Below are positions 1 through 6,119 of a DNA stretch of 10,072 nt, piece after piece. The position numbers were made by a program, and so were the translations under genes. This DNA is from RHKX01 sp964641695 (lineage in GTDB: Bacteria > Actinomycetota > Thermoleophilia > Solirubrobacterales > 70-9). Every line of letters starts with the position of its first letter. Position 1 is the first letter of the stretch. The stretch lies in NCBI GenBank assembly GCA_964641695.1, contig CAZXKG010000097.1, positions 1 through 10,072 on the forward strand. The letters are read 5' to 3'. A model generated the notes under the pieces. It was not told the origin of the DNA. It was given only the letters and a program-made list of their open reading frames with translations, and ran no database searches.

Positions 1-730
1 CCTCGTCGGCGATGATCAGCGTGCGCTCGAACTGGCCCATGTTCTCGGTGTTGATCCGGAAGTAGGCCTGCAGGGGCATCTCGACCTTGACGCCCTTGGG
101 CACGTAGACGAACGAGCCGCCCGACCAGACCGCCGAGTTGAGCGCGGCGAGCATGTTGTCGTTGGCCGGGATGACGCTGGCGAAGTGCTCGCGGACGACG
201 TCCTCGTGCTCGCGCAGCCCGGTGTCCATGTCGAGGAACTGGACGCCCTGCTCCTCGAGATCCTTGCGGACCTGGTGGTAGACGACCTCGGACTCGTACT
301 GGGCGCCGACGCCGGCCAGGAAGCTGCGTTCAGCTTCCGGGATGCCGAGCTTGTCGAACGTGTTCTTGATGTCGTCGGGGACGTCGTCCCAGCTGTGCTC
401 GGCGCGCTCGGAGGCGCGCACGAAGTAGTGGATGTCGTCGAAGTCGATCTGGTTCAGGTTCGCGCCCCACTGCGGGATCGGCCGCTCGAGGAAGTGATCG
501 AGCGCCTTCAGGCGGAACTCGCGCATCCACTCGGGCTCGTTCTTGTACTCGGAGATGTCCTCGACGAGCTGGCGGCTGAGGCCCTTGGGGGCCTTGTAGA
601 CGTAGCCGGTCTCGGGGTCGTTGAAGCCGAACTTCGTCTTGTAGTCGTCGTTGATGTCCTTGATCGCCTCGCGCTCGGCCTGCTTGGGGTCGAGCGTCTG
701 GGTCTCGGGTGGGGGAGGGGGAGGGGTCAT
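1..730 (-). CDS. sufB: SufB, Fe-S cluster assembly scaffold subunit (3' end cut by window edge)
   Basis: SufB is the core scaffold subunit of the cytoplasmic SufBCD complex, on which Fe-S clusters are assembled with SufC ATPase action. The reading frame is open from ATG at 730 to the left edge, giving 243 codons. SufB proteins are usually about 470 residues, so roughly the N-terminal half is visible. Recognisable family stretches include INDDYKTKFGF near residue 26, the IPQWGANLNQIDFDDIHYFV region near 85-104, GVQFLDMDTGLREH near 162, and SAVWSGGSFVYVPKGV near 198-213. The start follows the Rieske stop by two bases, and a GGAAG Shine-Dalgarno-like sequence lies inside the end of that gene, so the two are almost certainly cotranscribed and coupled. 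The N-terminus carries six consecutive prolines (residues 3-8), which is odd. sufD would be expected next beyond the left edge; this is an inference. Identification is confident. Confidence 0.95.
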   Translation of the reverse strand, partial: MTPPPPPPETQTLDPKQAEREAIKDINDDYKTKFGFNDPETGYVYKAPKGLSRQLVEDISEYKNEPEWMREFRLKALDHFLERPIPQWGANLNQIDFDDIHYFVRASERAEHSWDDVPDDIKNTFDKLGIPEAERSFLAGVGAQYESEVVYHQVRKDLEEQGVQFLDMDTGLREHEDVVREHFASVIPANDNMLAALNSAVWSGGSFVYVPKGVKVEMPLQAYFRINTENMGQFERTLIIADE

Positions 731-732
731 GA

Positions 733-1056
733 TCACTCAACTTCCAACTTGATCTGGCCATCTTCCGCGCGGACTTCGAAGATCTCAACCGGCGCGAAGG
801 CGGGAAGGGTTTTGGGGCGGCCGGTTCGCAGGTCGAACAGCGAACCGTGTCGGGGGCACTCAACCGTACAGGCCGTGGGATCGAGCTCGCCCTCGGCGAG
901 CGGCCCGTCGTCGTGGGAGCAACGGTCTTCGATGGCCAGCAGCTCACCGGCGCAGTTGAAGACGCCGATCTTGGTCCCGTCGACCTCGATGATCTTCCTC
1001 GAGCCTTCGGGCAGCTCATCGACTGAGCAGACGATATGAGAGATAGCCTGAGTCAT
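733..1056 (-). CDS. Rieske-type [2Fe-2S] ferredoxin of the suf operon
   Basis: A complete 107-residue small Rieske protein, the size of the ferredoxin components of non-heme iron oxygenases. The cluster ligands are present as C46-S-H48 and C67-P-R-H70, within CSHDDGPL and CPRHGSLFDLRTG. There is no signal peptide or membrane segment, so it is a soluble cytoplasmic electron carrier. No oxygenase partner is visible; the gene sits two bases upstream of sufB. Rieske-like ferredoxins are known as members of actinobacterial suf operons, so a role in electron supply for, or as a client of, Fe-S assembly is plausible but is inferred from context. The start at 1056 is supported by an AGGA about 11 bases upstream and by the N-terminus fitting the Rieske fold. 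A shared palindromic motif lies immediately upstream (see 1061-1075). Confidence 0.9.
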   Translation of the reverse strand: MTQAISHIVCSVDELPEGSRKIIEVDGTKIGVFNCAGELLAIEDRCSHDDGPLAEGELDPTACTVECPRHGSLFDLRTGRPKTLPAFAPVEIFEVRAEDGQIKLEVE

Positions 1057-1060
1057 TCGT

Positions 1061-1075
1061 CACTAATTCCTAGCA
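1061..1075. promoter_or_regulatory. Putative Rrf2 operator upstream of Rieske-sufB
   Basis: The 15-mer CACTAATTCCTAGCA matches 12 of 15 positions of CGCTAAATCCTAGCG at 6029-6043, upstream of the Rrf2 regulator gene. Both are (near-)palindromes with CTA...TAG arms and both end 3-4 bases before the start codon. On the minus strand the motif contains TAGGAA, which could serve as a -10 element or as a Shine-Dalgarno sequence. A second, half-conserved copy with the ATTCTAGCG arm lies at 1081-1095. Assignment to Rrf2 is inferred from the shared motif and the Fe-S context. Confidence 0.5.
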
Positions 1076-1108
1076 CTAGAGTCGGGATTCTAGCGAGGGT
1101 GGAGGACC

Positions 1109-1127
1109 GGCCCCCGGGATGGGGGCC
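1109..1127. repeat. GC-rich hairpin in divergent gap
   Basis: A perfect 7-bp inverted repeat (GGCCCCC / GGGGGCC) around the 5-base loop GGGAT, lying between the Rieske gene and the glycosyltransferase. Its right arm overlaps the first unit of the 25-bp tandem repeat. There is no T-run on either side, so it is not a typical terminator. Confidence 0.5.
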
Positions 1128-1165
1128 TGACGGACGTCCTGGGATGGGGGTCTGACGGACGTCCG
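1116..1165. repeat. Two tandem 25-bp repeats
   Basis: Units 1116-1140 and 1141-1165 agree at 23 of 25 positions. Each begins GGGATGGGGG, continues (C/T)CTGAC and ends with a GGACGTCC palindrome; in unit 2 this extends to CGGACGTCCG (1156-1165). The pair fills most of the divergent gap just before the glycosyltransferase start. It could be a regulatory array or a remnant of an intergenic repeat family; the sequence alone does not decide. Confidence 0.7.
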
Positions 1166-1180
1166 CCGGTGGTTTCGACC

Positions 1181-2632
1181 ATGATCGGATTCCCGATGAC
1201 CCGCGCCGAGTTGACCGGATGTCCTCCCGAGCCCATCCGGGTCGGCGCGGGCTGCGCCTTCTACCTCGAGGGTACCTTGGAGTCGGCGCGATCGATCGAA
1301 AGCGTCGAGCTGGCGGTCGGCGGGACTTCGTTCCCGGTCGCCGACCACTCGATGCCCGAGGCCGGCCGCTACGAGGGAGGGACGAACTGGTGGGCGCCGG
1401 TGACGCTGCGGCCGCCGCTCTCCGGCCCGACGCTGCCGCTGCGCCTGAAGGTGAGGGCACGGGGCGGAAGGCTGGACATCCTCCCGCTCGGGCAGCTCGC
1501 GGTCGCCGCCGGCTTCGGCGAGCTGCCCGACCCCTACCCGGTCCCGGTCGGCCTCATCGCAGCAGGCGAGGATCGCGGCAGTGGCGACGCCGCCGGACAG
1601 CCGCCGCTCGTGGCGATCTGCATGGCGACCTACGAGCCGCGCGCCGACTGGCTCGCCCGCCAGCTCGACTCGATTCGCGAGCAGACCCACGAGCGCTGGG
1701 TCTGCGTGATCAGCGACGACGGCTCCTCGCCGCAAGCCTACGCCGAGATCGAGCGGCAGGTGGCCGGCGACGAGCGGTTCCTGCTCTCGCGCGCTGAGCA
1801 GCGCGGCGGCTTCCTCCGCAACTTCGAGCGGGCGCTGGCGCTGGCCCCGGCCGAGGCCGAGCTGCTCGCGTTCTCCGACCAGGACGACCGCTGGGACGCC
1901 GACAAGCTGGAGGTCATGGTCGTCCACCTCGCCGCCCACCCGGACGCGGAGCTCGCCTACAGCGACATCCGGATCGCCGACGAGCAGGGCCGGATCCTCT
2001 CGGACACCCACTGGTACGACCGCCGCAACTGCTTCGACGACATGGCCTCGATCCTGATCGCGAACACGGTGACCGGCGCCGCCAGCGTCTTCCGCCGCTC
2101 GTTGCTCGACGCGGCGCTGCCGTTCCCCCCGAGCACCCCCGGTCGCGACGTCTACCACGACCACTGGTTGGCGCTCTGCGCCCTCGCGCAGGGCCGGCTC
2201 ACCTACCTCGATCGACCTACGCACGACTACACGCGCCACGACGAGTCGGTGACGGTCAAGGCCGAGCGAACCTGGGTACGTCCACCGCAGGGAAGGCTGG
2301 GCCGGCTGAAGATGCGCGCCGCGCGCCTCACGCGCCGCTTCCGCCTCTCCTCCCGGGGCCCCTGGTGGCGCTGGACCTACGTCAACCGCTACCTGCTGAT
2401 GCGCCAGCTGGCGACGATGCTGGAGCTGCGGCTGGGCGGGCGGATCCTGCCCCGCCACCGTCGCGATCTCAACCGCATCCTCGCCGCCGACCGCTCGTGG
2501 CGGGCCGCCGCCTGGCTGATCGCCCGCTCCTTCCGCGGCTGGATCGGTCGCAACGAGACCCTCGCCGGAGAGCGCGTGATCGTCGGCGGCATCCTCTGGC
2601 GCAAGTACGCGGAGCGGCGGGCGCGGAGCTAG
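1181..2632 (+). CDS. Family 2 (GT-A) glycosyltransferase with extra N-terminal domain
   Basis: A GT2-type enzyme that probably adds a sugar from a nucleotide donor to a cell-surface polysaccharide or glycan; the substrate is unknown. Numbering from the upstream in-frame GTG at 1169, the GT-A core starts near residue 147 (VAICMATYEPR), with the nucleotide-binding SDDGSS at 182-187, the DxD-like SDQDDRW at 236-242, and YHDHWLALCALAQG (329-342) followed by YTRHDESVT, typical of rhamnosyl/O-antigen-type GT2 proteins. Residues 1-145 form a separate region of unknown function. The C-terminus (about 370-487) is very basic, with WRW and repeated Arg, suggesting membrane or polyanion contact; there is no clear transmembrane helix. 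I chose ATG 1181 because GGTGG lies 8 bases upstream; GTG 1169 or ATG 1196 are possible. It lies on the opposite strand and splits the suf locus, with no functional link to it. Confidence 0.82.
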   Translation: MIGFPMTRAELTGCPPEPIRVGAGCAFYLEGTLESARSIESVELAVGGTSFPVADHSMPEAGRYEGGTNWWAPVTLRPPLSGPTLPLRLKVRARGGRLDILPLGQLAVAAGFGELPDPYPVPVGLIAAGEDRGSGDAAGQPPLVAICMATYEPRADWLARQLDSIREQTHERWVCVISDDGSSPQAYAEIERQVAGDERFLLSRAEQRGGFLRNFERALALAPAEAELLAFSDQDDRWDADKLEVMVVHLAAHPDAELAYSDIRIADEQGRILSDTHWYDRRNCFDDMASILIANTVTGAASVFRRSLLDAALPFPPSTPGRDVYHDHWLALCALAQGRLTYLDRPTHDYTRHDESVTVKAERTWVRPPQGRLGRLKMRAARLTRRFRLSSRGPWWRWTYVNRYLLMRQLATMLELRLGGRILPRHRRDLNRILAADRSWRAAAWLIARSFRGWIGRNETLAGERVIVGGILWRKYAERRARS

Positions 2633-2683
2633 CCGAAGCTCGGACCGACGTTTGTGCTCAGGAGAGGGGCGTAGATCTCAGTC

Positions 2684-2714
2684 CGAGACTCAGAGCCCCG
2701 TGCGCTGAGTCTCG
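2684..2714. terminator. Terminator-like hairpin at convergent gene ends
   Basis: A perfect 10-bp inverted repeat, CGAGACTCAG / CTGAGTCTCG, with an 11-base loop. It straddles the sufU stop codon (2690-2692) and lies 52 bases past the glycosyltransferase stop. Placement between convergent genes suits a bidirectional transcription barrier. No T-run follows on either strand, so intrinsic termination is uncertain. The rest of the 57-base gap shows nothing else. Confidence 0.45.
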
Positions 2715-3121
2715 CTGGGGTCGCCCTGCTCGCCCTCGTCCTCCCAGTCGGCAGCCTCGCCGAGGCTGGCGGACTTGACCACCTTGAGGCCGAGCATCGC
2801 GCACTTCATCCGCGTCGCGGAGATGTCGATCCCTAGCAGGTCGAGCACCGTCTCCTTCGGCATCTTCAGGATCTCCTCGCGAGTCATCCCGACCAGCTCG
2901 TCGGTCAGCAGCGAGGTCGCGGCGGTCGAGATCGCGCAGCCCTGCCCTTCGAAGCCGATCTCGCTGACGCGCCCGTCCTCGCCGATCTTGATGAAGACGT
3001 GCTGCTCGTCCCCGCAGAAGGGGTTGGTGTCCTCGTAGTCGAGATCGAACTCCTCCAGCCGCCCGAAGTTGTGCGGCTGCTTGTAGTGCTCCAGGATCTG
3101 GTCTCTGTAGAGCTCGTCCAT
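2690..3121 (-). CDS. sufU: SufU-type Fe-S cluster assembly / sulfur acceptor protein, short form
   Basis: A 143-residue member of the IscU/SufU fold. SufU accepts persulfide sulfur from the SufS desulfurase and passes it to the SufB scaffold. The metal/sulfur ligands are C36 and D38 (NPFCGDE), C62 (GQGCAIS) and C107 (MKCAML). The residue before the last Cys is Lys, as in SufU, rather than the His of IscU. The second and third cysteines are only 45 residues apart, close to E. coli IscU and shorter than in B. subtilis SufU, so the insertion typical of SufU appears to be missing. The C-terminal tail (about 122-143) is acidic and looks unstructured. The start at 3121 fits the family N-terminus MDELYRDQILEHY, and AGG lies 6 bases upstream, contributed by the adjoining repeat element. 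It is downstream of sufS on the same strand but separated by an unusually long 304-base gap. Confidence 0.93.
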   Translation of the reverse strand: MDELYRDQILEHYKQPHNFGRLEEFDLDYEDTNPFCGDEQHVFIKIGEDGRVSEIGFEGQGCAISTAATSLLTDELVGMTREEILKMPKETVLDLLGIDISATRMKCAMLGLKVVKSASLGEAADWEDEGEQGDPSETQRTGL

Positions 3122-3122
3122 C

Positions 3123-3199
3123 AGATACCTGCCGACCGGATCCTCCGCTGCGCGTCCGGTCCAGTCGGTTGGTCAATGCAACCTGGAAGCAGGGGCGAG
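3123..3199 (+). repeat. Structured repeat element, copy 1 (over the sufU RBS)
   Basis: Starts AGATACCTGCC and ends AAGCAGGGGCGAG. The stem is 3132-3140 (CCGACCGGA) with 3160-3168 (TCCAGTCGG): 8 of 9 pairs, with one C-A mismatch. Internal loops are TCCTC (3141-3145) and TCCGG (3155-3159), around the apical hairpin CGC-TGC-GCG (3146-3154). An outer CCTGC / GCAGG pairing (3128-3132, 3189-3193) is also possible; its C3132 is shared with the main stem. The copy abuts the sufU start codon, and its complement supplies the AGG in front of it. Confidence 0.7.
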
Positions 3200-3222
3200 A
3201 TCGGGGTAGTTGGGCCACAAGG

Positions 3223-3299
3223 AGATACCTGCCGGAGGAATCCTCCGCTTCGCGTCCGGTTCCTCCGGTTGCCCAGCGAAGACTGCAAGCAGGGGCGAG
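3223..3299 (+). repeat. Structured repeat element, copy 2
   Basis: Lies exactly 100 bp after copy 1: the shared blocks AGATACCTGCCG and AAGCAGGGGCGAG are both offset by 100. A perfect 9-bp stem, CCGGAGGAA (3232-3240) with TTCCTCCGG (3260-3268), encloses TCCTC, the apical hairpin CGC-TTC-GCG (3246-3254) and TCCGG. Stem bases differ from copy 1 but pairing is kept. The two copies fill most of the sufS-sufU gap. Confidence 0.75.
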
Positions 3300-3326
3300 G
3301 GGAAGTCGGCCGGGTGGAGCGGACGC

Positions 3327-3430
3327 CGTGACGTCCCTGACCGAGCAGATCAAGGACGCAGGAGGCGAAGCGACCCTGGTGGTCGTGAGCCGACGAGGAC
3401 GCCGAGATGCGACGCGTCAGGGGCGTCACG
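3327..3430. repeat. 15-bp inverted repeat bounding about 100 bp at the sufS 3' end
   Basis: Arm 3327-3341 (CGTGACGTCCCTGAC) pairs with 3416-3430 (GTCAGGGGCGTCACG). As plus-strand RNA all 15 positions pair, including one U-G wobble; as minus-strand RNA there is one A-C mismatch. The right arm contains the sufS stop codon (3426-3428). The 74-base interior holds a smaller perfect hairpin, CGACC (3371-3375) / GGTCG (3381-3385). It resembles a miniature element or a structured RNA; no target-site duplication is visible. Confidence 0.6.
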
Positions 3431-4691
3431 AGAAGATCCGCTTGGCGTCGAGGATTCCTTCTACCAGGGCGTCGATCTCCCACTTGGCGGTGTAGATGCC
3501 GAAGCTGGCCCTTGCGGTGGCGGCTATGCCTAGGCGTTGCATCAAGGGCTGGGCGCAGTGGTGTCCGGCCCTCACGGCGACGCCGTGGCGGTCGAGGATC
3601 TCAGCCACGTCGTGGGCGTGGACGCCGTCGAGCTCGAAGGAGACGGGCCCTACCCGGTCGGCTCCGGCGGGTGGCCCGAAGACGCGCAACCCGTCGATCT
3701 CGCCGAGCCTGCCGAGCGCGTAGGCGGCGATCTCGTGCTCGTGCGCCAGCGCCGCGTCCATCCCGATCCCGTCGAGCCAGCGGAGGGCCGACGCCAGGCC
3801 GATCGCCTGGGTGATCGCGGGCGTGCCCGCCTCGAAGCGGGCCGGCGGGTCGGCGTAGGTGGTCCCGTCCTTGGAGACCTTGCGGATCATCGAGCCGCCG
3901 CCGAGGAAGGGCGGCATCTCGCGCAGCAGCTCGAGCCGGCCCCAGAGCGCGCCGATGCCCGTCGGGGCGTAGATCTTGTGGCCGGTGATCGCGTAGAAGT
4001 CGACCCCGAGCTCGGCGACGTCGATCGCCATCTTCGGCGCCGACTGCGCCCCGTCGACGAGAACCAGCGCGCCCGCCTCGTGCGCCTCGTCGGCGATCTC
4101 CCGGATCTCGTTCTCGGTCCCGAGCACGTTGGAGACGTGCGCGATCGCGATCAGCTTCGGCTCGCGCGCCAGCGCCGCGCGCAGCTCGTCCCGCCGCAGG
4201 TGACCGTCGTCATCGACCCCGACCCAGTCGATCTCGGCGCCGGCCCGCTCGGCGAGCTGCTGCCAGGGAACGATGTTGGAGTGGTGCTCCATCTCGGTGA
4301 GCACGATCCGATCCCCGGCGCCGAGGTTGGCGTCGCCCCATGCGCGGGCGACGAGGTTGATCGCCTCGGTCGCGTTGCGGACGAAGATCACCTCGCGACG
4401 GTCGCTCGCGCCGAGGTGGTCGGCGACGGTCGCCCGCGCCCCCTCGTAGGCGGCGGTCGCCTCGCCTGACAGGGTGTGCGACCCACGATGGACGTTGGAG
4501 TGGTGGCGCCGTTCGTAGCGGTCCACGGCCTCGATCGAGGCGAGCACGCGCTGGGCGGAGGCTCCGGAGTCGAGGTAGGCGAGCGGCTGCTCGCCGATCC
4601 GGCGCTCCAGGGCGGGGAACGACCCCCTGATCCGATCCAGGTCGATCGTGCGGGGACCCGCCTTGCTGCTTGTCGTCGGCGCTGCGGGCAT
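3426..4691 (-). CDS. sufS: SufS, PLP-dependent cysteine desulfurase
   Basis: SufS removes sulfur from L-cysteine, releasing alanine and holding a persulfide that is passed to SufU. At 421 residues it has the usual group II desulfurase length. Visible family features are AYLDSGASAQ (38-47), the PLP-contacting EMEHHSNIVPW (133-143), LVDGAQSAPK (211-220), the PLP-lysine K239 in TGHKIYAPTGIGALWG, and the catalytic cysteine C379 in VAVRAGHHCAQPLMQRLG. Everything needed for catalysis appears present. Start ATG at 4691 is 20 bases after the sufC stop with no strong Shine-Dalgarno sequence, so translation may depend on readthrough from sufC. The first ~15 residues are a low-complexity extension. The stop codon lies inside one arm of an inverted repeat. 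It belongs to the rrf2-sufC-sufS-sufU unit. Confidence 0.97.
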   Translation of the reverse strand: MPAAPTTSSKAGPRTIDLDRIRGSFPALERRIGEQPLAYLDSGASAQRVLASIEAVDRYERRHHSNVHRGSHTLSGEATAAYEGARATVADHLGASDRREVIFVRNATEAINLVARAWGDANLGAGDRIVLTEMEHHSNIVPWQQLAERAGAEIDWVGVDDDGHLRRDELRAALAREPKLIAIAHVSNVLGTENEIREIADEAHEAGALVLVDGAQSAPKMAIDVAELGVDFYAITGHKIYAPTGIGALWGRLELLREMPPFLGGGSMIRKVSKDGTTYADPPARFEAGTPAITQAIGLASALRWLDGIGMDAALAHEHEIAAYALGRLGEIDGLRVFGPPAGADRVGPVSFELDGVHAHDVAEILDRHGVAVRAGHHCAQPLMQRLGIAATARASFGIYTAKWEIDALVEGILDAKRIFS

Positions 4692-4711
4692 GGGGCGGTT
4701 CGCGTCCGGGA

Positions 4712-5476
<765 letters not shown>

Positions 5477-5551
5477 TTGTGCTCGTTCTCCAGTCTTCGA
5501 CTTCTGAGGGGTTTGAGGGGTTCTTGGTCGTCCGCGTTACCGCGGTGATGC

Positions 5552-6025
5552 TCAGGCGGCGCTCGTGACCATCGGAGCGGCCCGGCTGCGATCGCGCTTC
5601 TCGAACTCGATCAGCTCGGCGAGGGTGGTCCCGGCAAGGGCACGCGTGATCCCACCGTGCACTCGGGTCCAGAGGAGCTTCGTCGAGCAGGCCTCATCGC
5701 CGTCGGCGAGGTGGGAGCAGAGCACGCGACCGTCGGCGCCGTCGACGAAGCAGTCCATCGGGGCGATCGGGCCCTCCAGGGCCTCCACCACGGTGAGCAT
5801 CCTGATCTCCTCGGCCGGTTTGGCCAGCCGGTAGCCGCCGTGGGCACCGCGCTGTGAGGTGACGAGCCCGGCTTCTCGCAGCTTCGCGACCAGGTGCTCG
5901 AGGTAGGAGAGCGGCAGGGTCTCGGAGTCGGCGAGCGAGGCGAGAGCCACCGGGCGCTCCCCTTCGCGGCGACCGAGGGCGACCATCAGGCGCACCCCGT
6001 ACTCGGCTTTGGTCGAGAACAGCAT
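5552..6025 (-). CDS. Rrf2-family (IscR-like) transcriptional regulator of suf genes
   Basis: A 157-residue winged-helix regulator. The N-terminal DNA-binding domain shows the Rrf2 hallmarks: MLFSTKAEYGVRLMVALG, a helix-turn-helix region around 27-54 ending in LVAKLREAGLV, and the wing SQRGAHGGYRLAKP (57-70). Three cysteines, C92 (MDCF), C103 (VLCSH) and C113 (EACST), lie where IscR-type proteins bind an Fe-S cluster (E. coli IscR uses C92, C98 and C104), so cluster sensing is likely although the spacing is wider. It is the first gene of the minus-strand run into sufC-sufS-sufU, which points to autoregulation and control of Fe-S assembly. A perfect-armed palindrome lies three bases before its start codon and recurs upstream of the Rieske-sufB unit. 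I give no gene symbol because Rrf2 regulators of suf loci are named variously. Confidence 0.9.
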   Translation of the reverse strand: MLFSTKAEYGVRLMVALGRREGERPVALASLADSETLPLSYLEHLVAKLREAGLVTSQRGAHGGYRLAKPAEEIRMLTVVEALEGPIAPMDCFVDGADGRVLCSHLADGDEACSTKLLWTRVHGGITRALAGTTLAELIEFEKRDRSRAAPMVTSAA

Positions 6026-6028
6026 CGA

Positions 6029-6043
6029 CGCTAAATCCTAGCG
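6029..6043. promoter_or_regulatory. Putative autoregulatory Rrf2 operator
   Basis: CGCTAAATCCTAGCG has perfect 5-bp inverted arms (CGCTA / TAGCG) and ends three bases before the Rrf2 start codon. It matches the site at 1061-1075 in 12 of 15 positions. On the minus strand it includes TAGGAT, a plausible -10 that would give a leaderless or nearly leaderless mRNA; AGGA could also be read as a Shine-Dalgarno sequence. Confidence 0.55.
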
Positions 6044-6099
6044 AGGAGGTCGGTTTTCCCCTCTGCGGCCGATTCTCGACGGCGATCCCTCGTCCTCGT

Positions 6100-6114
6100 C
6101 CCGGCGTGGCCGGG
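6100..6114. terminator. Small GC hairpin after the response regulator
   Basis: A perfect 6-bp inverted repeat, CCCGGC / GCCGGG, with loop GTG, five bases past the response regulator stop (6120-6122). There is no T-run on the minus strand, so it is at best a weak terminator separating the two-component genes from rrf2. The remaining 56 bases up to the operator show nothing else. Confidence 0.3.
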
Positions 6115-6119
6115 CCGGG

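Noticed and set aside
185..1039. Long plus-strand open frame opposite sufB and the Rieske gene
   Set aside because: Its product is a low-complexity Val/Leu/Asp-rich string typical of the antisense of GC-rich genes, and both minus-strand genes beneath it have clear family motifs.
1076..2458. 460-codon minus-strand open frame under the glycosyltransferase
   Set aside because: Arg/Ala/Val-rich with no motifs; the plus-strand frame has convincing GT2 motifs throughout.
2639..2687. Inverted repeat CTCGGAC / GTCCGAG past the glycosyltransferase stop as its terminator
   Set aside because: The 35-base loop makes it weak, and its right arm competes with the much better 10-bp hairpin at 2684-2714.
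3123..3299. CRISPR array
   Set aside because: Only two units, with the repeated part longer than a CRISPR repeat and internally variable in a base-pairing pattern; no cas gene is present.
3328..3495. Possible small plus-strand gene starting GTG 3328
   Set aside because: The first 20 or so residues look protein-like, but the frame then runs antisense into sufS with Arg-rich sequence. It is better treated as part of the inverted-repeat segment until transcription is shown.
3537..4469. 310-codon plus-strand open frame opposite sufS
   Set aside because: Mirror of the sufS coding sequence; sufS has all PLP and active-site residues, and the antisense product is low complexity.
5505..5522. Tandem TGAGGGGTT pair upstream of sufC as an operator
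   Set aside because: Two short 9-base units without symmetry or recurrence elsewhere in the window; no support for function.
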